Positions 56,027 through 64,000 of a stretch of 64,000 bases of DNA are shown in pieces (the stretch's first letter is position 1; each line of letters starts with the position of its first letter). A program made the position numbers and the translations under genes. Below the pieces are notes generated by a model, which was not told the DNA's origin, ran no database searches, and worked only from the letters and a program-made list of their open reading frames with translations. The DNA comes from Ascaphus truei. Its lineage: Eukaryota > Chordata > Amphibia > Anura > Ascaphidae. The stretch spans positions 21,232,603-21,296,602 of the forward strand of contig CM071579.1 in the NCBI GenBank assembly GCA_036426205.1. Direction: 5' to 3'.

Positions 56027-56261
56027 AGACCTTCCTGCAGCAGATGCCTGATCAGGGCTCTGATTGTAGTATCAGCCTCTGCCATGCAGCTGTTATCCTA
56101 TTGGCTGCTCATCCTTTATAAGCTCAGCATTTGGCTCTGCAAATTGGCTGAGCACAACAGTTTGTTACTTGTGACGTTCTGCTGATCGCAAGATAGCTGT
56201 TGTACCTTGTCCTGCCTTGCAGTTCACTTGAACCTTGACCACAGACCTTTACCAACTACCC

Positions 56262-56452
56262 TCCAGTCTCCTACCCTGGACCTTGGCTTGGATATCTACT
56301 ACCCTACCTTCTACTACCCTCTGCTAAGTGACCTCTACTACCGTCCAGTGTCCTACCCTCGACCTTGGCTTGGATATTTTCTACTCTACCTTCTACTACC
56401 CTCTGCTAAGTGACCTCTACTACCGTCCAGTGTCCTACCCTCGACCACGGTG
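56262..56452. repeat. 82-bp tandem repeat in the LTR
   Basis: CCTACCCTCGACCTTGGCTT recurs at spacing 82 (56281, 56363, 56445), about 2.3 units, pyrimidine-rich. Confidence 0.85.
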
Positions 56453-56680
56453 AGTATACCTACAGTACTACCCTACTTTTCATAACCCTGACCCGGCTAC
56501 ACGACAACGAACCTGCACACCGGACGTGGCCTCTCGGCATCTGGTCGGTGTTTACTAATCCCCACCTCTGCCTCACGGTCCTGTCCTGTTTGTGGCGAGC
56601 ACTCGTTACAATAAGCCACGGCTAGGGTCACTCACACGCCCGCACACACTAAATAAGCCCTTATGTCACTACTGGACAAA

Positions 56681-57106
56681 CGCAAAAAAACGGGTGCAAA
56701 TAACTGAGACGTTACAACCCTGTGAGGGCTGCACTTATTTCCTCTCTGCCATAAATACAACATCATTAAAGAGACAGTTGACACAATGTGAACTTCCTTT
56801 AAATAGTCGATATACAGATAACAGAAGGAACACACACAGATAACTGACAGATACAATTCAGTTTGATGGCTTAATGCAACTGTAGCAAACTGTCTATTTA
56901 GGTCCCACAGGAGACAAACAAGTACATATTCTTTCTATCCCAGAAACATAACAGAACCAAGTAGGATCCATCAGAGGCTGACAGGGAACATGGTACCTGA
57001 GGCAGAGAGCTGGTAATATTTAACTGGAGCTGACAGGGGTATACGGTATAATGCTCCGTTAATTAGGGATCAGGGTGCCAATTATAAAGCACGGAGCATC
57101 CTAAAG
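56681..57106. other. No recognised feature
   Basis: No coding or repeat pattern that I can support. Confidence 0.3.
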
Positions 57107-57108
57107 CA

Positions 57109-57543
57109 GCGACACGCGACAGAACTTCCTAACCCAGTCACCCCACAGAACTTCCTAACCCAGTCACGCGACAGAACTTCCTAACTCAGTCACACGGCAG
57201 AACTTCCTAACCCAGTCACGCGACAGAACTTCCTAACCCAGTCACACGGCACAGAACTTCCTAACCCAGTCACACGGCACAGAACTTCCTAACCCAGTCA
57301 CGCGGCACAGAACTTCCTAACCCAGTCACGCGGCACAGAACTTCCTAACCCAGTCACGCGGCACAGAACTTCCTAACCCAGTCACGCCACAGAACTTCCT
57401 AACCCAGTCACGCGGCACAGAACTTCCTAACCCAGTCACGCGGCACAGAACTTCCTAACCCAGTCACGCGGCACAGAACTTCCTAACCCAGTCACGCGGC
57501 ACAGAACTTCCTAACCCAGTCACGCGGCACAGAACTTCCTAAC
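57109..57543. repeat. 28-bp minisatellite, about 16 units
   Basis: CACAGAACTTCCTAACCCAG plus TCACGCGG repeated without spacers. The first units are 22-26 bp variants; later ones are nearly identical. Confidence 0.95.
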
Positions 57544-57544
57544 T

Positions 57545-58186
57545 ATCATTTATTGTATCACAACAATATTCAGAAATATCAGAAATATCAGAAATAAGCT
57601 TCTTATAAGCTGATGGCTAGCAGTTACAGTATGTTACCAATCCATTCCTAACTATGCAGAGATTATATAGCTAATATACATTGTCAATACTCACAAACCA
57701 AAAGATATTACGATAGGTCAGCCAGTCCCAGCTCAAGTCTCATCTGTGTGACTTCACACCTAAGTTCGGTTCTGGTTTAACATGGAGTCGTGCAAACCTA
57801 TTATAGTGTTCCATTGTTTGCTGCGTACGTGTGACACTTGTCATGTGTCCATGCTCTGTGGTTTGTGACGTATGATGTTTACCATCAGGAATTACAGTTA
57901 GTGACGTATGATATATGTCGTAAGTTACCGTTAAACCACGGCCTGTTTACCGGTGTTATTTCCCCTTTTATGTCTATGTAACCTGTCCCAATATCCTGCC
58001 ACTTCTGAGCAAAACAAGCTATTATTTCCAAGACAAGAAAAGCCAGGATTTTAACAGTATACTCTAAGCTATACTAGGCTTTATAATGATACTATGTATA
58101 TATGTACCTGTGACCTGTATTCATTATGCGTTATATGCCAGAAAATACCTGTAATCCATAACAACGTCACTCCGTCACAGTCACCT
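57545..58186. other. No gene; probable downstream flank of PLE copy 2
   Basis: AT-rich sequence with GTGACGTATGAT occurring twice (57865, 57901). It may include PLE flank, but I cannot define ends. Confidence 0.3.
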
Positions 58187-58222
58187 GACGTACGTTTCAC
58201 GCTATGTTGCGCTTTTTCAAAG
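58187..58222 (-). other. Hammerhead-like motif, 3' of PLE copy 2
   Basis: Minus strand: TTGAAAAAGCGC, loop AACATA, GCGTGAAACGTACGTC. GCGC/GCGT pair as stem II, followed by GAAAC. It lies about 400 bp downstream of the PLE C-terminus. Confidence 0.4.
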
Positions 58223-58619
58223 GTAAGTCTAGTGAGTCAGTGGGGAGTACATATAGGAAAGTAGTAGTCATGGTAACCGCTATACAATTAACCCTTGCTG
58301 GTAGCACATCCATCCACAGTCACACAGTCATGCACGTATACAGGGAGGGAAAGACAGGTAACTCAAACAGTGTTATATTTAGCCTGTGTAGACCCAGGCT
58401 CACGTGGAAGCCAGTGGCTATTGGCATAACCAAACCTGTAGAGATGACTAGGACCATATTAATCCCCTCTTATAGGTAAGCTACCAAGTATGTAGGTGTC
58501 AACTAAGTAGGAGAAAGGGTAAGGGATGGAGCTAAGAGCAACTAAAAAGCAGAGCCAGGGAGTTAAGATGATGGGGAAATGCCCGTGGTTTCTAGTAGAT
58601 AATTCGTAATCTAAATAAA

Positions 58620-58810
58620 GGGAGAAAACACAAACTCTTCAATTAAGGCCCTGTGGGGACAGTGTCCCCAAATCAAAAATCCAACGTGATTCTCTTTTTA
58701 ATACTTCGGTGCCTCAGTCACCTCCCCTGATGTTCTTGGGGACTGATTCAATTCCTAGGAATTTCATAGCCGAAGTATCCCCATGATGCATGTGGGCAGA
58801 TCGTTCTGCT
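58620..58810 (-). pseudogene. PLE copy 2, C-terminal remnant
   Basis: Minus strand: AMKFLGIESVPKNIRGGD, then after a stop LKRESRWIFDLGTLSPQGLN. This corresponds to the PLE end (G-I-E, RGGD, RExxWI, L-x-T-L-x-P-x-G-L-N). It follows the central region with no RT or GIY-YIG in between. Confidence 0.75.
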
Positions 58811-59524
58811 TCACTTAGATTGCTCATAGTATCGTGGTTGTAAATGTTCTAAATCTTTTGTGACCAATTTCATAAAGTTTGCCACATTGGAGCTAGTTTC
58901 CATTGCCGGTGTAAATTTAGATTTTGGCTTCAACTTGGAAAAAGGCCCCTCACCAGCATTCCTCGAGCTCTCCTCCTGTAGAGCTGTCAGGTACATGATA
59001 GTATCAAGCTCAAGATCTTCCAAACCTTCTAGACCCTCTGCTCTAAGTTGAAAGAATACCCGCCGTTTAAAGAACTTCTGTAACAAGAGCTTCCTCCCGA
59101 ACAGATGTACATCTTTGATCCAATCAAACAATTTAAAATCAACCAACGGTGAAAAGGAAAGGCCTTTGTTTAATGCCAAAGTCTGTTCCTTATTTAGAAC
59201 AAGACTTGAAAGGTTCACTATGTGGTTAGTCTCTTTCATATTGGTTACTGTCTGCGTCGTCGCTGACGGCGTCTCGGTCTCCCCCTGTATGCCCAAGTGT
59301 CTCTGCTTCTTAGCCCAGCCCACCTTTCCCCTTCTAGTCTTTCCCTTTCTGGGAAAGATGGGCAGTGGGGGGCCTTGGTCAAAAAAACCTTGTTTCTCTG
59401 ATTCACCTCTTACAAAATTCCGTCTGTCAGACAATTCACTTTCGTCGTTAGACGTGTCCCAGTTGGTTGACGAATCCTGGTGATTGGGCCTTGTTGTTTT
59501 GGGGACTTGGCTATGCCTATACAC
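58811..59524 (-). pseudogene. PLE copy 2, central region without RT
   Basis: 237 codons. The first 110 are polar and basic (KTRRGKVGWAKKQRH), then LVLNKEQTLALNKGLSFSPL, FKLFDWIKDVHLFGRKLLLQ and FFKRR. It matches PLE copy 1 at 12600-12938. In place of the RT, a short stretch ending in LEHLQPRYYEQ runs into a stop. The frame before the MITE differs by one, so even without the MITE the reading frame is broken. Confidence 0.7.
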
Positions 59525-59851
59525 TTTGGGGCCTATGCACTAAAGGTTCATAAAAAAAAATCACCGGGCCGTTTAAATCACCGTATTTATTAGCATTGCT
59601 ATCACGGTATTCAGAAAGCCTTCATTACCTGTCATAGCAAGATTCACAAAACAGGCGATTAGCCGGTGATCTGATGAACGACCCTCTGAAAAGGCCTTAC
59701 CCGGCGAGTTGTATCTGCTGCAGAGAGAGCTGCTCTGAGGGAGCCGTCTCTCCCTGTGCAAATATCGCCTGAAATTTATGTGTAGACGTTTTAATTTTGT
59801 TAATAGTTTAGATGAGCAGGGGGTCTCTTGAGCTGCACCACATTGGTTTCA

Positions 59852-60017
59852 GCCTCAGGGACCCCCTACTTCCCGAGATACAGGCCCCGTTATGGGGTGC
59901 CGGTATCTCCTATGCATTTTATTCCCATGGTCATGTGACGCGGACATTTAAATGCATAGGAGATTCTGGCCCCCCATAAGGGGGCCTGTATCACGGAAAG
60001 TAGGGGGTCCCTGAGGC
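59852..60017. repeat. Long inverted repeat 1 inside the MITE
   Basis: Arms 59852-59919 and 59950-60017: GCCTCAGGGACCCCCTACTT pairs with AAGTAGGGGGTCCCTGAGGC, with only about 30 bp of loop. Transcripts would fold into a 68-bp imperfect hairpin. Confidence 0.85.
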
Positions 60018-60049
60018 TATTCACTATGGTAATGAAGTTTACTGTAAAT

Positions 60050-60153
60050 GCATTTTTATTGCACAGGATTCATGCCAGGGGTCTCTGGTGCTAATATTAA
60101 TGGATATCAGCTCCAGAGATTCCCGGCATCAATCCTATGCAGGAAAAATGCAT
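60050..60153. repeat. Long inverted repeat 2 inside the MITE
   Basis: Arms 60050-60092 and 60109-60153 share ATGCATTTTT/AAAAATGCAT and CTCTGGTGCT/AGCTCCAGAG. A second hairpin directly beside the first. Confidence 0.75.
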
Positions 60154-60464
60154 ATTTTTTCTAAGTCCCATCTCGCCGCTTCTCTGTAGGTTTCCAACAC
60201 CTTTACGCCAACTTTTTCTGGTGTGAGGATTTTGTGATAAAATCCCCATTCTAGAGCGGCAATAGGCGCTCATAGCCTAATCACTGCTACTAGAATTGCA
60301 CGAGTTTATGAACATGCCGAAAAGTGGCGATAAGTGGCTGAGTGATCTTTTTTATGAGCAATTTTTTTTGAGCGATTCAGTCTTTTATCACCCACTTATC
60401 AGCGCTTACTGAATAGCAGTAGGCATTTTGGGCGGTAAGTGCTTGATAAGTGGCTTATGAATGC

Positions 60465-60944
60465 TTACTGCATAGGCCCCTTTGCCTTCTCAGTAGTCCT
60501 TACAGTCTCTCTGATATTTATGCTGCTGCATTCTTTAAGTTCTTTTATAAATGTATCTACTCCCTCCTTTAGTTTATTCACACAACTGATAAAATCTGTG
60601 TTATCTCTCCACTTATCTGCCTCCTTAAGTTGTGGTGTGTGTTCGGCTTGTGTCACTTTGAGTTTTTCATTCTCGAACTCTACCAACAACTTCATCGAGG
60701 AAGCAGAACAGTGGCTAAGGATAGTTTCCCATTTAACCAGAAATTCTGGGTCGATATACTGATATGCTGGTGACAAATTAAGCCTCAAACCTCTTGGGAT
60801 TAGATTAGTTTTCAAGCAGTTTTCTAGGCGTGCCACCTCCCACCATAGCCTGGCCTGCCGTTTGTATAGTGTATCCAGGCTAGAGAAAAAGGCAGTGCTG
60901 TTATCTGCTGTCTCATCTACAGGGTCACCATCTGGTGACAACAC
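60465..60944 (-). pseudogene. PLE copy 2, N-terminal domain
   Basis: About 159 codons open, the last few from the MITE. Visible pattern: TLYKRQARLWWEVARLENCL near residue 30, IPRGLRLNLSPAYQYIDPEF near 50-70, then KWETILSHCSASSMKLLVEF, and a long polar helix with heptad-like spacing that suggests a coiled coil. It aligns with PLE copy 3 (43560-43745). Role unknown; in such elements it may multimerise or bind nucleic acid. No signal peptide. Confidence 0.65.
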
Positions 60945-60949
60945 AGTGG

Positions 60950-61830
60950 CTGCTTCACTCAGCCAGCTTGAAAAATCTGGTTGTGTGGATAAAAAAAACA
61001 GCCATACTAGGTATCGTTACCTTACAAGAAGAAGACAGAGGGCGAGCTGGGCAATGGAATGGACTAAGTCTTCCCCTTTGCCCATTATTTTGATTTGTGG
61101 GGTACGTAACAAGGTTTCTTAGTAAACCCTATTGTATAAAATAATTTAACGGTAAAGAACACAAGATCAAGGTTCATCCAAATTCCTGAAACCTAACCGT
61201 TCCTCATTATTATCATCCCTTTTTTATTACATACACCATGCTGCATAAAACCTGTATATCTTTCATTACTTCTAATATGTCATTCAAATTAGGGTTTTAC
61301 TTGGGTATTGTGGCCAATGTATGACAAGCTTGGCTGGCTAGCCAAGGTACCCCAAATCAGGCAAATTCTGATTCTTCTAATCCTAACTTCTAATTAGCCA
61401 ACCTATAATAAAACCTAGCATTAACTACGTAGAATTTATGAATATATTAAACTCTCAGTCACCACCGTGGCCAGCTAGTCCTGCTCAACCAATGACTACC
61501 TGTTTACTTGGGCTGATAATAGTTTAATAAATGTATATGTTCTATATTGTTAATATGATGCATGTGTATCACCTATACTAGGTTGGCTATGCATAAAGTG
61601 GCCATTATATACATAGACAGGTCTAATGTCAGCATGGGGTGGGGGATACCAATGTATGTTTTTTTTTGTGGTAGCCAAATATTCCCAGGTTTCGGAGTTT
61701 AGCAAATAGCACGTGAATATGTAATTTGGTGCAATTAACTTATTTTCATTCTCGCGTTACATGCGCAATAACACATTCCGGTAAAAATAACGCAAGGTTT
61801 TACCCTATTCTGAGTTTATAATAATAGTTG
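60950..61830. other. No recognised feature
   Basis: AT-rich sequence, no gene or array that I can support. Confidence 0.3.
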
Positions 61831-61834
61831 TTTT

Positions 61835-62075
61835 TTTCTTGTATAAAGCAAGCAGTGTACACAGTGCTGTACATTGAATTTTTGCAGACACAGTCCCTGC
61901 CAAAAGAGCTTACAAACTATTTTTTGTTGGTCCCGGAGGCACAGGGAGATACAGTGACTGGCCCAAGGTCACAAGGAGCCGACACCGAGAGTTGAATAAG
62001 GTTCACCCGATTGACACTTCAGTGTCATGGTCTTGAGAACCAGCACCTTTTCTCATTGAGCCTCCTTTATCCCAC
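61835..62075 (-). mobile_element. MIR/CORE-type SINE, minus orientation, diverged
   Basis: Minus strand: GGAGGCTCAATGAGAAAAGG (A-box area), CTCGGTGTCGGCTCCTTGTG, ACCTTGGGCCAGTCACTGTA, CCCTGTGCCTCCGGGACC. More diverged than the other copies. Confidence 0.7.
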
Positions 62076-62229
62076 TTAGTTTTGTGCATCTGGCGCACAG
62101 AATGTTGCACAGTATGAGATGAAATCCTTAAATCTATTAATATTTTGTGCGCGTATACTGTAAAATGTTGTGTTAAAAATCTGCAATGCTGCTTTATAGA
62201 TTAAGTTTTATTTAGAAGCCTTAACTTGT

Positions 62230-62718
62230 TTAATATTTCAACTTCCTATTGAACAATATCTCTCTGTTTTGAGCCCAGGAGAAATATTGATGGAAAAGTA
62301 TTCTTACTGCTTCTGTCAAATTGTAATTTTCTGTAAAACTAGTGCATAAGTTATCTGTGATCACTGCATCTTTCATATCCTTGACTGAGCCCCCAAAGAA
62401 ATCCGCAATATATTCTGTGATATGTGTTCTTTCGCATTTTGCAGTTTGGATGTTTAACACCAAATCTTCAATTGTAAACAAAAATGTCAAAATAGTAAAG
62501 GTGTTGTTACATAGCTGAGTGCTTTTATATACACAGTATAGTATACAGTATGTTGCTAATTTGGAGTGTGGCTGTAAACCCATTCCCGACACAGGGGAAC
62601 AGTCTTTCTGCGTGTGAGGGCTCTGCAATGGAAGTGTTGAAATAGAATTTAGAATCCCTATAAATCTACTGGAAACAGAATGGTAACTGCAGTAAAAAGT
62701 CATCGCACTGCTGCACAT
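62230..62718 (-). CDS. Unrecognised 162-codon frame, possible terminal exon
   Basis: I do not recognise this frame. It lies outside every repeat I identified and ends in a stop at 62230-62232. The C-terminal half (from about residue 80) has a normal protein composition: DLVLNIQTAKCERTHI, then EYIADFFGGSVKDMKDAV and LTEAVRILFHQYFSWAQ, which look like amphipathic helices. The N-terminal part is less protein-like and Ser/Cys-rich. A T-rich stretch followed by AG just upstream of the DLVLN part (about 62470) could be a splice acceptor, making 62230-62470 a last exon. Equally it may be a chance frame. No neighbour supports either view. Confidence 0.2.
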   Translation of the reverse strand: MCSSAMTFYCSYHSVSSRFIGILNSISTLPLQSPHTQKDCSPVSGMGLQPHSKLATYCILYCVYKSTQLCNNTFTILTFLFTIEDLVLNIQTAKCERTHITEYIADFFGGSVKDMKDAVITDNLCTSFTENYNLTEAVRILFHQYFSWAQNREILFNRKLKY

Positions 62719-62719
62719 G

Positions 62720-63050
62720 GAAACATTTCACAGAAAAAGCAGTTCAAGCATCGTAAAGAGCATTAGAATTTAGTAGACAGAATCTGCAATTAGCAATGAT
62801 GACAATATGACTTATACTAATTGAGATTAAGTCAGACAATATGGGAAAATTAGCAATGATTCCAAGCAGTGTATTAATACTCATTGTACAGTGTGCTGTA
62901 AACATCTCTATAGAAATTAAAAAGTAATTAGTGACATTTTAGTCATTTAATTTGGTATGGTTGGGATTTTATAGAATACAGTGCTGCAGTTGGATTCAGT
63001 TTCTTGTTTTACCCTTTAATTTCTAAGGGGGGCTGGAGTAATTGTTTCTT
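62720..63050. other. No recognised feature
   Basis: AT-rich, nothing that I can support. Confidence 0.3.
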
Positions 63051-63775
63051 GTATGTATGTCTTTATTTATATAGCGCCATTAGTGTACATAGCGCTTCAC
63101 AGCAGTAATACAAGTGACAATCTAATATAAATAACAAATAATATAAATAACACATAATATAAATAACAATTAAAGGGGAGAAGTGCTTCAGACTTAAAAG
63201 TAACATTTAGGAAGAGGAGTCCCTGCTCCGAAGAGCTTACAGTCTAATTGGTTGGTAGGAATAACGTACAGAGACAGTAGGAGGGCGTTCTGGTAAGTGT
63301 GTCTGCAGGGGACCAAGGTTAATGTAAGAGGTGTATAGTATCAGCCACGCAGCTACTCATATGCTTCCTTAAGCAGGTGTTTAAAGGTGGGCCTTAAAGG
63401 TGGATAGAGAGGGTGCTAGTCAGGTACTGAGGGGAAGGACATTCCATAGTTGCGGGGCCATCAGTCGAAAAGGTTTAAGGCGGGAGAGGGCTTTAGATAC
63501 AAAAGGGGGTAGAGAGAAGACATCCTTGAGTAGAACGCAAGAGTCGGGATGGTGCATAACGAGCAATTAGGGCTGAGATGTAAGGAGGAGCAGAAGAGTG
63601 TAAAGCTTTAAAAGTGAGGAGGAGAATAGAGTGTGAGATGCGGGATTTGATAGAAGGCCAGAAGAGGGATTTCAGCAGGGGAGACAAGTTCTTAAATTCA
63701 TTGGGGATGTCATTAACGTTGGAAAAGTTGCACTGAGTGGATGCTTCAGAGACAGGAACCCAATATAAATCCATT
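63050..63775 (-). mobile_element. LINE 3' end (L2/Rex-like), 5'-truncated
   Basis: Minus-strand C-terminal RT domain (63400-63774), then UTR with AGACTGTAAGCTCTTCGGAG and a tail ending GCGCTATATAAATAAAGACA near 63060. Truncated upstream at about 63775, where unrelated minisatellite sequence begins. Confidence 0.65.
63400..63774 (-). pseudogene. LINE ORF2 C-terminus
   Basis: The minus strand starts MDLYWVPVSEAS, then NLSPLLKSLFWPSIKSRISH, SILLLTFKALHSSAPPYISA and LIARYAPSRLLRS. LxWLPV, a stretch of hydrophobics, FKALHxxAPxYI and the L-x-R-Y-x-P-x-R-x-L-R-S pattern mark the end of L2/Rex-type ORF2 after the RT palm. In shifted frames it continues to a W-N-x-L-P-like segment. Dead by frame breaks. 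Confidence 0.7.
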
Positions 63776-63799
63776 CAAAATCTGACGGTGTTGTGGATA

Positions 63800-64000
63800 T
63801 TTAGTAGGGTTACTAATTTACTGTTAGGATTATATTACGGTTACTGTTAGCATTATATTAGGGTTATTGCTAGGGTTTCCTTAGAGTTGCTATGAGGATC
63901 ACATTAGGGTTACTTTGAAGATAACATTAGGGTTACTATGAGGATTACATTAGGGTTACTATGAGGACTACATTAGGGTTACTATGAGGATTACATTAGG
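63800..64000. repeat. 23-bp minisatellite containing TTAGGG, open at right edge
   Basis: Units of TTACTATGAGGATTACATTA plus GGG, degenerate at the left and regular from about 63890. It runs off the window. Confidence 0.9.

Larger units (their letters stand above)
55917..56610 (+). mobile_element. Solo LTR in the CA/ATAAGCC minisatellite
   Basis: TGTGAGGATCGG at the start and CACTCGTTACA at the end; flanks AAAAG and ATAAG match at 4 of 5. TTTATAA at 56115-56121 is a good TATA box. Upstream are 33-bp repeats, downstream 82-bp repeats. No internal coding. Confidence 0.7.
59528..60480. mobile_element. 953-bp MITE with two internal hairpins, TSD TTT
   Basis: Inverted ends GGGGCCTATGCACTAAAGGT and GGGGCCTATGCAGTAAGCAT share about 20 of 26 positions. 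TTT flanks both sides (59525-59527, 60481-60483), the 3-bp length used by PIF/Harbinger-type elements. No transposase. Two long inverted repeats lie inside. Confidence 0.75.
58187..60944 (-). mobile_element. Penelope-like element copy 2, deletion derivative
   Basis: The minus strand has the N-terminal domain (60484-60944), the LNKGLSFSP region (58811-59524) and then directly the C-terminal piece (58620-58810). Reverse transcriptase and endonuclease core are absent. A 953-bp MITE sits between the first two. An internal deletion with both ends kept is the structure of a non-autonomous derivative. Confidence 0.7.

Noticed and set aside
57109..57543. Regular 28-bp repeats considered as a CRISPR array
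   Set aside because: The units are directly adjacent, without unique spacers, and the context is a vertebrate genome.
58204..58479. 91-codon plus-strand frame beginning with Met
   Set aside because: It is antisense to the 3' flank of PLE copy 2, with no family motif.
63800..64000. Interstitial telomere tract
   Set aside because: TTAGGG occurs once per 23-bp unit and not in tandem, so this is a minisatellite that happens to contain the word.

Overview
No bacterial or viral gene organisation is present. This is repeat-dense vertebrate nuclear DNA, most likely from a frog. The evidence is Penelope-like elements (PLEs) with a GIY-YIG domain, CR1/L2-type LINE fragments, MIR/CORE-type SINEs, many copies of hairpin hAT-type MITEs, several LTR elements and large minisatellites. 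I found no host protein-coding gene I could name. One 162-codon reading frame near 62.4 kb is unexplained. Many one-base indels in homopolymers, plus a 95-N gap, suggest long-read assembly noise, so frameshifts should be read cautiously.

Layout. 0-4.6 kb: a minus-strand LTR retroelement whose 3' LTR runs off the window. 4.6-10.4 kb: two tandem copies of a 2.9-kb block. 9.6-14.9 kb: a hAT-type insertion (8-bp target duplication CGTGGCAG at both ends) that now carries a nearly complete but dead PLE and a 1-kb G-rich minisatellite. 15-30 kb: scattered MITEs, a MITE swollen by an internal minisatellite (18.3-19.4 kb), two LINE copies broken by later insertions, and SINEs. 30.4-44.3 kb: a nested stack. 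A minus-strand PLE was invaded by a solo LTR, a SINE, a MITE and a Ty3/Gypsy-type element whose LTR appears to contain a 10.3-kb array of a 40-bp unit. An envelope-like remnant abuts the PLE. 44-55 kb: mostly featureless, with MITEs and an LTR whose promoter is split by a MITE. 55-58 kb: a solo LTR inside a CA-rich minisatellite and a 28-bp minisatellite. 58-61 kb: a PLE deletion derivative split by a 953-bp hairpin-forming MITE. 61-64 kb: a SINE, an L2-like LINE end, and a 23-bp minisatellite containing TTAGGG that leaves the window.

The recurring theme is that transposons seem to seed tandem arrays: the 40-bp array in a Gypsy LTR, the 24/20-bp array in a hAT composite, the 33-bp array in a MITE, and the 33-bp and 82-bp repeats in a solo LTR. 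A second theme is a hammerhead-like motif (TGACAA, short stem, GAAAC) repeated near PLE-derived sequence. Insertion order can be read from target-site duplications in at least eight places.
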